Assembly: GCA_000063525.1 (NCBI GenBank) | Contig: CT978603.1 | Coordinates: forward strand, 491,105-555,104 | Length of the DNA stretch: 64,000 bases | DNA from: Synechococcus sp. RCC307 | GTDB lineage: Bacteria > Cyanobacteriota > Cyanobacteriia > PCC-6307 > Cyanobiaceae | Direction: 5' to 3' | Shown here: piece by piece, positions 1 to 7,553 of the stretch | Layout: every line of letters begins with the position of its first letter | Position numbering within the stretch: position 1 is the stretch's first letter | Position numbers and translations under genes: made by a program | Notes under the pieces: model-generated | Databases searched by the model: none | What the model was told of the DNA's origin: nothing | Seen by the model: only the letters and a program-made list of their open reading frames with translations

Positions 1-1
1 C

Positions 2-364
2 GTGTTGGTGCGCCTGGATGTCTTGATCAATGGCGACAAGGCCGATCCGCTCACCACGATCGTGCACCGCGATAAGGCCTATGGCGTGGGCAAAGGCTTG
101 GTGGAAAAGCTCAAGGAGCTGATCCCCAGGCAGCAGTTCAAGATCCCGCTGCAGGCCTCCATTGGCAGCCGCATCATTGCGAGCGAAAGCATCAGCGCCA
201 TGCGCAAAGACGTGTTGGCCAAGTGCTACGGCGGTGATATTTCCAGGAAGAAAAAGCTGCTGAAGAAACAGGCCAAGGGCAAAAAGCGCATGAAGGCGAT
301 GGGCAAGGTGGATGTGCCCCAGGAGGCCTTCATGGCCGTGCTCAAGCTCAACGAGAACAAATAG
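2..364 (+). CDS. lepA: Elongation factor 4 (LepA), C-terminal end, cut by the window edge
   Basis: The 120 visible residues are the last part of LepA, a ribosome-bound translational GTPase that back-translocates stalled ribosomes. The signature is the LepA-specific C-terminal domain: [14 protein letters not shown] at about residues 78-91, the basic KGKKRMK tract, then [11 protein letters not shown] just before the stop. The G domain lies left of the window. The reading frame is open at base 2, so the apparent start is only the first in-frame codon. The match to the family tail is strong. Confidence 0.95.
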   Translation: MLVRLDVLINGDKADPLTTIVHRDKAYGVGKGLVEKLKELIPRQQFKIPLQASIGSRIIASESISAMRKDVLAKCYGGDISRKKKLLKKQAKGKKRMKAMGKVDVPQEAFMAVLKLNENK

Positions 365-369
365 GGGAA

Positions 370-388
370 CCCTGCTTCCAGCAGCGGG
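370..388 (+). terminator. Possible stem-loop after lepA
   Basis: ccctgct at 370-376 can pair with agcag-c-ggg at 380-388 across a three-base loop, with one bulged C. There is no T-run, and the next ORF starts 7 bases on, so this is at best a weak or attenuating terminator. Confidence 0.22.
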
Positions 389-394
389 GCAGTG

Positions 395-589
395 ATGTGG
401 AGCAAGCCAACACGGCAGCAGGGTTTCGTGCTGCCATCGGTTCTATTGCTCGGCTTGGTGATCATCACCAGCGGTTTGGCGCTGCAGGCCATGGCCCTGC
501 AAGGAATGCTGAGCCAACAGCGCGAACTCAAGCGCGACCAAAAAGCCGACGCCGAGTTCTCAGCCGTGATGCGGCAGGCTTTGGATTAA
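395..589 (+). CDS. Short prepilin-like protein (PilX/GspK-like N-terminus)
   Basis: ATG at 395 gives about 64 residues; a GTG at 392 is also in frame. The leader ends QQG and is followed by FVLPSVLLLGLVIITSGLA, a prepilin-type cleavage site and hydrophobic helix. Instead of glutamate at mature +5 it has P-S, as in PilX/GspK-type minor pilins that lack Glu5. After the helix there are only about 35 residues, so this is a very short or truncated minor pilin. It begins 30 bases after lepA, and its 3' part overlaps the next prepilin-like ORF in another frame. Confidence 0.6.
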   Translation: MWSKPTRQQGFVLPSVLLLGLVIITSGLALQAMALQGMLSQQRELKRDQKADAEFSAVMRQALD

Positions 590-990
590 CCGAGGTGCTG
601 GTGAGCGCCGTATTGCTGGGGATCTTCAGCAGCCTGGGCCTTCAGCTGTCGGGTTCCATCGGCCGAGCGGCCCAGCAGCAACAGCAATCGGCGGACCAGC
701 AGCATTGGCTGGCCTTGCAACTGCAGCGTGATGCGGGCTTGTTGATTAGGCAGGGGGCGCTGCTGGCAGTGGATTGCAGCAACGAGAAACAACGCGAGCA
801 GGGCTTGCTGCAGCTGCAGGCTTTGCTTGAGCAGGTTGGCTCCATCGAACCGGCCGAGACGTTCTCAACGCAACGGCAACTCCAGGTTGCTGATGGGCTT
901 TTGCAACTGCAAGTGAGCATTGGCGAGCTGCAACGCCAGCGCGAGTTCAGCCTTCAAGGCTTAGGGGCCTGCATCGATGAGCTTGGTTGA
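397..990 (+). CDS. Prepilin-like minor pilin, start codon unclear
   Basis: The convincing part starts near base 577: AAG followed by FGLTEVLVSAVLLGIFSS, a G/F prepilin cleavage site with Glu at mature +5 and a pilin helix, then a Gln-rich helix and a body to residue 197. No ATG, GTG or TTG lies in this frame between the pilin motif and the GTG at 397, which sits inside the start of the previous gene and would give an improbable leader of about 61 residues. True initiation may be at a rare codon or by coupling or frameshifting from the previous ORF. Reading frame confidence is good, start confidence poor. It overlaps the next ORF by 14 bases. Confidence 0.6.
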   Translation: MEQANTAAGFRAAIGSIARLGDHHQRFGAAGHGPARNAEPTARTQARPKSRRRVLSRDAAGFGLTEVLVSAVLLGIFSSLGLQLSGSIGRAAQQQQQSADQQHWLALQLQRDAGLLIRQGALLAVDCSNEKQREQGLLQLQALLEQVGSIEPAETFSTQRQLQVADGLLQLQVSIGELQRQREFSLQGLGACIDELG

Positions 991-1450
991 GCTGCTCACT
1001 GCTGTGGCGATTGTGGGGATCCTGGCGGGCACCAGCATCAACGCCAGCCGCAGGCCGCTTGCCCATCAGCAGTTGCTGGCCGCGGCGCGTCAACTGGAGC
1101 TGGGCATTGAGCAAGCCCGCGATCAGGCGATGGATCAACAGGCCCCCTGCGCTCTGGCGTTAGGGGAGGCCGGTTGGATTGCACCTCAAGATGGCAGCTT
1201 GCCCGCCTGCAGCGATGCCGTTAGCCCATTGCTCGCGGGTGATCGCGCCAATGGCCTGAGGCTGAATCACAACATCACGGCGCTGCAGTTCACCGCCAAT
1301 GGCTTGGTGCTGGGGGGCGGCACCGTGCGCTTAGCGGTGGATGGTTTGGATCAAGAACGCTGTGTGGTGATCAGCTTGCCGCTGGGCATCACACGCCGAG
1401 GCCTTTGGGAAAACAGTCAATGTGTGCCGCCAGCGTCAGCAGAATCTTGA
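977..1450 (+). CDS. GspH/FimT-like prepilin that starts at the mature N-terminus
   Basis: The protein (157 residues) begins MSLVELLTAVAIVGILAGT, which is the usual xSLVE pilin helix, but the ATG is itself the mature +1 residue. An in-frame stop lies 15 bases upstream (962-964), leaving only G-P-A-S before the Met, so no leader with a G/F site can be built in this frame. The body contains paired Cys and a GspH-like pattern. It overlaps the preceding ORF by 14 bases, suggesting coupled translation. Either it uses no leader or one base change removed it. Confidence 0.65.
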   Translation: MSLVELLTAVAIVGILAGTSINASRRPLAHQQLLAAARQLELGIEQARDQAMDQQAPCALALGEAGWIAPQDGSLPACSDAVSPLLAGDRANGLRLNHNITALQFTANGLVLGGGTVRLAVDGLDQERCVVISLPLGITRRGLWENSQCVPPASAES

Positions 1451-1496
1451 CGCTGGCGTTACAAGAAGGGTGCTGATCTTTGCCAGTGCAACGGCT

Positions 1497-1700
1497 ATGG
1501 CAGTTCCAACGTGGCTTGAGCGGATGATGGCGCTGATGCGTCAAACGGTGCAGCAAACCGGCATCGCTCCCAAACCCCAACCGTTGGCGAAGCCTGAGCC
1601 GCCAAAGGCAGCCCAAGCTTCCGAGCAGATCTTCACTGGTCCAAAAGGCGGGCAGTATGTGCTCACTGCCAGTGGCAAGAAGAAGTATCTGAAAAAATAA
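1497..1700 (+). CDS. Small basic-tail protein (PBCV-specific basic adaptor-like domain)
   Basis: About 67 residues from ATG 1497; the frame is open from 1422 and a GTG at 1470 is an alternative start. The C-terminus has the pattern TGPKGGQYVLTASGKKKYLK, which resembles the short basic adaptor domain (PF08789) fused to many unrelated proteins in viruses and picocyanobacteria. The N-terminal half has a short amphipathic helix and a Pro/Lys/Ala linker. Its molecular role is unknown. It is the last rightward gene before the leftward pilin cluster. Confidence 0.6.
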   Translation: MAVPTWLERMMALMRQTVQQTGIAPKPQPLAKPEPPKAAQASEQIFTGPKGGQYVLTASGKKKYLKK

Positions 1701-1706
1701 GAGGAA

Positions 1707-3266
1707 TTAGGCGCCGTTGGCTTCTTCTAAACTGCTGGCATCCACTTGGTTGTATCCACCACCAGTGAGGTCTGCAAGTTTTTCCATCCAGAGCGATTCA
1801 ATTCCAAGTGCAGTGGTATGCACTTTTAATGTTTTGCTGCGATCTACATTTAGTCCTGCATAGTATTGCGCTGTGGGAGCCTCGTCGGATTCTCTCCAGT
1901 ACCCACCATCACGATCGCGATTGGGCTGGCCATCAGAAAGAAAGTAAAGAGCTTCAGTTTCAGGATCTTCAAACGCTGCCTGGATAGCGTCCCAAGGATC
2001 TGTACCACCCCAATAAGTTGGTGAACGATCATCAAGCGTATATACAAATTCAACGGCAGATTCTCGTACACCTTCATTGCCAAGCCTCACTAAATTTGTT
2101 CCAAAATCATCCCACTCTTTGTGGTTGGTGTTTCCAGACGAGCTGAATGAGCGCAAACCAATTCTTGTATCATCGGGTAGGTTATCCAGTAACACTGCAA
2201 GCTCTTTTTGTAATGATTCCATCCGAGTGAATGCACATCTTCGTCTAGTCGTGAAATAGCCATAGCCTGGTTTATAAAACTTACGTTTGTTGGCATAACC
2301 GTCACCCCACATTACACATGCGCTCATTGAACCTGAGCCATCGACGACGAAACGAACTCTATTACTGGATATATTTTGGAAAAATGCCCCACTAAGGATA
2401 CCTCCATTAGAGTCATCACCTAACTTGTTTATACGTTTGTCAGCTCTGGCGAATGCTGCAAAATATAAATCTTGCTTGGTTAAAGTTTTTGTATTGCTCC
2501 TTTTTTCAAGAAAGCTGGCTTTGATATTGTCGACATCAGGACTTTCTTCAGTGGGGTCTACAAATTTGACGAGTTTGTAATTAGAGTCGGTTTCAATTCG
2601 CAGGGCTGGCTCAAAAGGTTGACGATATGGCGTAAAGCCCTCGCTGAACTGAAAACTGACTCCTGATAAGTAGTTTTCTAGTGGCTCCTCAGCCTTACAT
2701 CCAGGGGTTTTGCATGGAACTCTGCCAATATCGTCCAGCACTATTGATAAGAATAAATTTTCACCTTCGTCATTGTATTTACCATCGAGCTTTAGTGGAG
2801 CCCCACATCTAATTAAGGAATAGCCATATCCATTTGTGTTTGTACTAATGCCGTATATGACTGGGTTGATCAAGTCAATCATTTTTGTCCCAAGAATTGG
2901 CTTAAACGACTTATCGCCTGCAAGCTCTGAACACTTGGCAATGGCATCTGAATAGTGTGAGTCATTTAAATCAAGATGCTCCTTTCCTTCTTCAAAGCCA
3001 GCGGAGTTATCGACTACAAGATGAATACTTCTTTCAATTTCTGACCTCATTAGATTCATTCCATTGGCAGTATTTTGTCTCAGTGTCGCTTTGTCATTAG
3101 TCTCTCTAATTAGAGTCTCTGTTGTACGGAGACCAATTGCGGATGCGCCGATTACCAATGTTGATGCAATGGTCGCAACCATCGCTTCTGTCAAGCTAAC
3201 CATCCCAGATTGATGGTAATGATGTAAATCGTGTGTTTTGCCTAAATGACGTTGGAGTCTTTTCAT
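1707..3266 (-). CDS. Type IV prepilin fused to a von Willebrand factor A domain
   Basis: 519 residues. Residues 1-21 form a basic prepilin leader ending SG, followed by MVSLTEAMVATIASTLVIG; the Glu is at mature +6 rather than +5. A pilin-like region with several Cys (112, 154, 185, 190) follows. About residues 303-519 form a VWA domain: the MIDAS motif DGSGS at 309-313, a candidate Thr at 422 in GGTDPW, and the acidic loop LSDGQPN at 443-449. A metal-dependent adhesion domain on a pilin helix predicts a minor pilin exposed at the pilus tip, by analogy with VWA tip adhesins (PilY1, Gram-positive RrgA/GBS104). The gene is AT-rich and last in the leftward pilin cluster. Domain calls are strong; the role is inferred. 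Confidence 0.85.
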   Translation of the reverse strand: MKRLQRHLGKTHDLHHYHQSGMVSLTEAMVATIASTLVIGASAIGLRTTETLIRETNDKATLRQNTANGMNLMRSEIERSIHLVVDNSAGFEEGKEHLDLNDSHYSDAIAKCSELAGDKSFKPILGTKMIDLINPVIYGISTNTNGYGYSLIRCGAPLKLDGKYNDEGENLFLSIVLDDIGRVPCKTPGCKAEEPLENYLSGVSFQFSEGFTPYRQPFEPALRIETDSNYKLVKFVDPTEESPDVDNIKASFLEKRSNTKTLTKQDLYFAAFARADKRINKLGDDSNGGILSGAFFQNISSNRVRFVVDGSGSMSACVMWGDGYANKRKFYKPGYGYFTTRRRCAFTRMESLQKELAVLLDNLPDDTRIGLRSFSSSGNTNHKEWDDFGTNLVRLGNEGVRESAVEFVYTLDDRSPTYWGGTDPWDAIQAAFEDPETEALYFLSDGQPNRDRDGGYWRESDEAPTAQYYAGLNVDRSKTLKVHTTALGIESLWMEKLADLTGGGYNQVDASSLEEANGA

Positions 3267-3399
3267 GAGAAGAGCCCGGTTGAAGTTGGGCTTGCTTAAA
3301 AGAAGCCCTATCTGTTGTACATCTATTGTCCTTGCTTTTGAATTGTCTTGTTTGAACTGCTAGTGAACTCCAACTGAAAATCAGATGATAGATCCGCAT

Positions 3400-4023
3400 T
3401 TATATTAAGCATTTTTCTGATTCTTCGCTCCAAGTCCCGTTGCTGATATTGCCACTGCCAGAAATTTCTACGCAGCGTATTTTTAACCTGCTCTTTCCTG
3501 ACTTGTTCTTAAGGGATTGGAGGTCATGACTTTTGGAGCGTATCAGAATTGTTAAGATACTCGCTTCAGCGCTTGTTCCGGGAGGGCTTATTTCAAAAAA
3601 TGGCTTTGAAGTTGAAATCTCAACAGCATTTCTGTCTTGCATCCCTTCTCTGCTGATTAATCGATACTCTGGCCCACCAACACACCCCTCTTTCGAATTA
3701 CAGCATGAAATACGTTCATTTAGAAATGCTTGTGTTCCGCTAGGTTGTTGAAACTCCAAGATCTCCCAAGGAGCTTTGAATTGGTTAGAGCTCCCAAAAT
3801 TTATTTCACAGCTTGATTTTGTCTTGCCTACTTTTGCTTGCAGACTGAAGAGGCCTGACTCAACTATTTGGGTGTAATTATCAACTTCACTTTGCTTTGC
3901 AGATCGAATTAAACCAGGAAGGCTCCACTTTAAGCCTAGCGATATTATAATCGTCACCACTAATAATTCTACCAGAGTAAACCCTGCCTTATTGCTTCTC
4001 ATGGATTGGCTGTTGTATAACAT
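3400..4023 (-). CDS. GspH/FimT-like minor prepilin
   Basis: 207 residues, or 200 from the second Met at 4002, which gives the compact leader MRSNKAG. Cleavage before FTLVELLVVTIIISLGL is a textbook type III signal with Glu at +5. The mature body has Cys-rich loops (SCEINFG, ISCCNSKEGC), as in FimT/GspH-type minor pilins that prime pilus assembly. AT-rich like its neighbours and separated from them by 130-160 bases. Confidence 0.85.
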   Translation of the reverse strand: MLYNSQSMRSNKAGFTLVELLVVTIIISLGLKWSLPGLIRSAKQSEVDNYTQIVESGLFSLQAKVGKTKSSCEINFGSSNQFKAPWEILEFQQPSGTQAFLNERISCCNSKEGCVGGPEYRLISREGMQDRNAVEISTSKPFFEISPPGTSAEASILTILIRSKSHDLQSLKNKSGKSRLKIRCVEISGSGNISNGTWSEESEKCLI

Positions 4024-4186
4024 CTTGATGAAAAATTAGGATTTAGTTCGACTGTTCTGTACTCCCAGCGTTGGCTTGCATAGGTTTTTCCTTTATACTC
4101 AGGTGCTAAAGAACTTATATTTCGCAATTAATTAAATTTAATCCTGGTTCATTAAGTGTTTTCAAAGGTTTTTTCAATCGGGCTTG

Positions 4187-4528
4187 TCACGCCTGGTGGT
4201 CTGGAGCTGGAACTTTTTGAGAAAGATGAGCCTCTAGTTCCATTGTTGGATTTTTGCATCCACGTACTTGCTGTTCATTGCTCATATCTTCAAAGCGTAG
4301 ATATGAGTCCTCCATTTGCAGCATCTGAATATTGTTGCTTATCGAAGCCTCGATTCGTTGACGTTCAGCTTGTTTAGCACTGCTTGCTAATGCCGAAGTG
4401 CTGAGTCGGCTTACACCAATCATTATTCCTGCCATGAGAATACCAGCCACCAAAACCTCTACGAGTGTGAAGCCCTCAGGATCACTCGAAACTTTCGAGC
4501 TCAGATATGCTGTTATACGACTATGCAT
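4187..4528 (-). CDS. PilV/GspI-like minor prepilin
   Basis: 113 residues. The leader of 19 residues ends DPEG, followed by FTLVEVLVAGILMAGIMIG, with Glu at +5 and the AxxxxG-type helix usual in PilV/GspI. The mature part is short (about 94 residues), compatible with a small initiation-complex pilin. It lies between the GspH-like and PilX-like prepilins, an order typical of minor pilin operons (H-I-J-K / FimT-PilV-PilW-PilX). Confidence 0.82.
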   Translation of the reverse strand: MHSRITAYLSSKVSSDPEGFTLVEVLVAGILMAGIMIGVSRLSTSALASSAKQAERQRIEASISNNIQMLQMEDSYLRFEDMSNEQQVRGCKNPTMELEAHLSQKVPAPDHQA

Positions 4529-4640
4529 CTTGCATAAGTCTCTGCATTTATTTTGGCAATTTTAGGTTGATTTTTTCTTTGCAACTATAGAAGTCTCCCT
4601 GAAGATTCTCTATCTGTCTGGTTGGTATTACCTGAGATAG

Positions 4641-6302
4641 TTACCATCGTTGGAATGTATCAAACTCTGTTCCACGGATTCCGCGAGTTACCATGCGTCC
4701 AAAGCCAGGAAATCCATTTTTACTCCACTCCCAGAGTTCATCTGCTGCACGTACAACTGTTTTTTGATTCTCTTCTGTTATTAAATGAATGCCCCCTTCT
4801 TGAGCACAAATACTATGAGCCCAGATTACACCATGAAGTATTGCGTTTCCTGTTGTTCGAACTGTTCCGCGTGGCAGATGGATAAATGCGTGAGGAAGAT
4901 TGCTCCCCTCAACGCTGAGAACGTGTGTTGTTGAATCGCAGTCCATTCCTGCTTGCCCCGCATTAGCTGTTATGACGAAGCGTTCAGGCTGCTTATTACA
5001 GGTTTCACCATCTGAAGTTCCACATAGCTTGCTAGAACCTGTGAGCTTGATTTGACCGCTCAAGTTGCTAGACACGTTATCTCCCTGTGGTCTTTCTAGG
5101 TGAATGACAATAGGCCTGTCTTTATTGTCAATCAACACAGTAGTTGTCGAAAGATTTAGGTGCTCAATGAAGACATGGCATTCAAATCCGTCTTGACCTT
5201 CACAAAGTACATCTGAGCCTATGATAACAGTATTAGTATTGTCTGATTGATCTAATGTGACTCTTTCTGGTACGGCAAAAATATCGTTGTTGGTTTTTCG
5301 AGTACACACAATTGAGTTTGGACATTTTTGTTGAAAAGCAAGACTGCCTGGATTTTTCTCGGGATCAGGATCTTCTGGGCTGTCATCAAAGCTCCATATT
5401 CTTGGTGAACCATCAATTTGATCAACTAAATTTGCTTTTGTAAATAGGCTGGTAAGTGGAAGCTTCCTGTTCCAGATAGGCCAAACCTTGTTGCCAAGAT
5501 CATCATCATACGAACCTACTGCTGTTGCTCGATTGCCAGGAGTACAGCTAGCAGCCGATTGATAGTCTGAAGGGTCTTCAATTTCTAATAGAATTAGCCC
5601 AGAATTTTTCTGATTGTTGCTACTGTCTGTTATTTTTGATTGTCCTAATTGCATATAGTTGCCGGCCATGACACCCCAGTCACCCTCCGCTACAACTTTT
5701 GACTCAACATAAAGCGACCGTGTTAGCAAAGTTCTGGCTAGATAGTTGCCATCGCTTTCACCATCGCCACGCGTAACAAATCCCTCTATCTCGAATGTGC
5801 CAATACTCTTTTCACCTCCATTAAGGACGGAGTAGTTTCTGAGGCGATATGCCAGATTGACATCGCCCTGGCCATCATTGCGTTGGGTTTCTGAGGAGAT
5901 TTTAATGCTGTCCCTTGGCCAATTTGTTGGCATGCCGACAGTTGTGTCAGTGCATAGTTCTTGTAATGGATTTGGCCTTGGGTCATTATTGACGGTCTCC
6001 CAGTCCCAGCTTTCATCTCCGTCAATTTCTGGATCGCCTTCATTATTATTAAGCTGCAAATAATATCCTCTGTAGTTATCGTCATCATCCTTGTTGACAA
6101 TGCCTAGGACTCTATTGAAGCCATTGATTGCGGCTGATTGAGCCATCTGTTGATAGCTCTTTGAAGCTCCTATTCTTCTGTTCATGGTGATCTTGCTCAC
6201 CAAGGCGCCTGATCCAGCAACTAGCAAGAGGCCCATCATCAAGGTCATTGCTAGAGCCATGCCCTGCTCGCTTTTTGCTGTTTTTGGGCTGTGCCTCACC
6301 AT
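4641..6302 (-). CDS. Large PilX-like minor prepilin
   Basis: The frame is open to 6377, but ATG 6302 gives the fitting leader MVRHSPKTAKSEQG, followed by MALAMTLMMGLLLVAGSGAL, a PilX-type helix without Glu5. At about 553 residues it is far larger than PilX (about 200). The body is Asp/Asn-rich, and its C-terminal half reads like stacked beta strands (VLSVEGSNLPHAFIHLPRG, then TGNAILHGVIWAHSI), the style seen in large cyanobacterial PilX-type proteins. It starts 10 bases after the previous pilin stop, so the two are probably co-translated. Confidence 0.8.
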   Translation of the reverse strand: MVRHSPKTAKSEQGMALAMTLMMGLLLVAGSGALVSKITMNRRIGASKSYQQMAQSAAINGFNRVLGIVNKDDDDNYRGYYLQLNNNEGDPEIDGDESWDWETVNNDPRPNPLQELCTDTTVGMPTNWPRDSIKISSETQRNDGQGDVNLAYRLRNYSVLNGGEKSIGTFEIEGFVTRGDGESDGNYLARTLLTRSLYVESKVVAEGDWGVMAGNYMQLGQSKITDSSNNQKNSGLILLEIEDPSDYQSAASCTPGNRATAVGSYDDDLGNKVWPIWNRKLPLTSLFTKANLVDQIDGSPRIWSFDDSPEDPDPEKNPGSLAFQQKCPNSIVCTRKTNNDIFAVPERVTLDQSDNTNTVIIGSDVLCEGQDGFECHVFIEHLNLSTTTVLIDNKDRPIVIHLERPQGDNVSSNLSGQIKLTGSSKLCGTSDGETCNKQPERFVITANAGQAGMDCDSTTHVLSVEGSNLPHAFIHLPRGTVRTTGNAILHGVIWAHSICAQEGGIHLITEENQKTVVRAADELWEWSKNGFPGFGRMVTRGIRGTEFDTFQRW

Positions 6303-6312
6303 GGCTGCTAAC

Positions 6313-6798
6313 TTATGTAGAGCAAACAAGGCTTGATTTTGAGGCTGCAAGTTTTTTGTTTCCAGATATAATTTCACTCTCGCCAGTCGCTACATTGATG
6401 CACCCAACTGAATTTTGAGACTGAGATTTAATTTCTATTGGCTTTACTTCAAACGTGTAGCGGTTCCCAGACCGACTTCCTGATGCGGCATAGTGGCCTC
6501 CTTGTAAAACTATGCTTGAAAAGTTTGAGCCTGATGCTGTCCCAGTTGTAGTCATAATTGATGCAATCTCATCGAGGTCGCTCCATCCTTCTGCAGGCCT
6601 GCTGTATTCATCATTGAATGCCGCGGCGTGCATCATGAGTTGGTTTAATGTTGACTCGGCTTCGTCCTGCCGAGTGCTTTGCAGAGTCCCTAAATAGTTG
6701 GGAATGGCAATCGTTGTTAGAACTCCAAGAATCGCTACTGATGCCATTAGTTCTGTCAATGTAAATCCTTTGTTCTTCTGGCAAAATTGCTGCCTCAT
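6313..6798 (-). CDS. PilA/PilE-like prepilin
   Basis: About 161 residues from ATG 6798; a GTG at 6807 is in frame but is overlapped by the ribosome-binding site. The leader ends KNKG, cleaved before FTLTELMASVAILGVLTTIAIPNYLG, a canonical pilin helix with Glu5 and the AIPNY turn. The C-terminal region has two Cys (GCINVAT and SLVCST) able to form the D-region disulfide loop. It lies 86 bases downstream of the likely major pilin and could be a second structural pilin. Confidence 0.88.
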   Translation of the reverse strand: MRQQFCQKNKGFTLTELMASVAILGVLTTIAIPNYLGTLQSTRQDEAESTLNQLMMHAAAFNDEYSRPAEGWSDLDEIASIMTTTGTASGSNFSSIVLQGGHYAASGSRSGNRYTFEVKPIEIKSQSQNSVGCINVATGESEIISGNKKLAASKSSLVCST

Positions 6799-6806
6799 GC
6801 CAAGCA

Positions 6807-6812
6807 CCTCCC
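6807..6812 (-). promoter_or_regulatory. Strong ribosome-binding site deciding the pilin start at 6798
   Basis: On the minus strand GGGAGG lies 8 bases before ATG 6798. It overlaps the alternative GTG at 6807, which makes the ATG the better start. Confidence 0.5.
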
Positions 6813-6832
6813 ACTTGTGTGTGATTTATTTG

Positions 6833-6867
6833 AGGTGGCAGGAAAGGTTATTCCTTTGTTGCCACCT
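6833..6867 (-). terminator. Long hairpin directly after the putative major pilin
   Basis: AGGTGGCA at 6833-6840 pairs perfectly with TGCCACCT at 6860-6867. The interior GGAAAGG/CCTTT adds a second stem around a short TTATT-type loop. It sits 17 bases after the pilA-like stop. On the minus strand no T-run follows, so it looks more like a 3' stabilising or attenuating hairpin than a complete intrinsic terminator. Confidence 0.55.
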
Positions 6868-6884
6868 CTTTAGGCTCACTTTTT

Positions 6885-7400
6885 TTAACCAGCAGGAGTA
6901 TCGTCTGCGCAGTCTGCAGCATCCACATCGCCTATGGCTACTGAGGCTCCTGTTTTTGTGTTTACGTCCCTGCGGCCATTGGCTCCATTCACGCATGCCT
7001 TGGCTGCATATTTTCCGGCTAGATCACTGCCTGTTTTACCCACAGCAGTGATTCCGTAGCTAGGAGCAGTTTGAGTTGCATCTGCTTCAAATGTGCAGTT
7101 TCTGCTGTTGGTTGATGCAGTGGCAATTTCTGACTCCAGTAGAGCTGCAGCTTGTGTTGAACTTGCCAAGTGCTCAGCTCCAACTTGACTGAGGATGTTA
7201 CCAATTTTTTGTGCACATTCTGTTCCTTGTGCTTTGCTTGTTTGACTTAAGAAGTTCGGTAGTGCAACTGCCGACAAAATGCCCACAATCACAATGACGA
7301 CCATCAGCTCCACCAACGTGAAGCCCTTTTGAAGGATATTTTTCTTGCCTTTGGCCTTTTGAAGAAGCGCCAAACGCAGAGAAGGATTTAGAGAAGTCAT
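6885..7400 (-). CDS. pilA: Type IV major pilin-like protein (PilA)
   Basis: 171 residues. A long basic leader (about 25 residues, ending NILQKG) precedes FTLVELMVVIVIVGILSAVALPNFL, the classic pilin N-terminal helix with Glu5. The mature body has paired Cys (GTECAQKIG, NCTFEAD, KACVNGANG, AADCADD) and a small Gly/Ala/Asp-rich C-terminal loop. It is first in the leftward cluster and followed by a hairpin that could keep its transcript in excess, both fitting a major subunit. Several PilA-like genes per genome are usual, so major status is inferred. Confidence 0.88.
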   Translation of the reverse strand: MTSLNPSLRLALLQKAKGKKNILQKGFTLVELMVVIVIVGILSAVALPNFLSQTSKAQGTECAQKIGNILSQVGAEHLASSTQAAALLESEIATASTNSRNCTFEADATQTAPSYGITAVGKTGSDLAGKYAAKACVNGANGRRDVNTKTGASVAIGDVDAADCADDTPAG

Positions 7401-7553
7401 GGTGTCGATGGCGCCATGCGCCTCGGGTACCTGACCTTTCTATCCAGCTGTTTTGCTCTATAGATGTAAGAGCAGCTAGGAGCTACTGAGAGAGTTCTGA
7501 ATCCTTCTCTGAGTAATCCTCAGCCGTGTATTCAAAGCATGCTTTCGCTTTGT

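Noticed and set aside
7536-7547. Perfect 12-base palindrome AAAGCATGCTTT after the response regulator gene
   Set aside because: Too short and without a loop or T-run to call a terminator; could be an operator but nothing else supports it.
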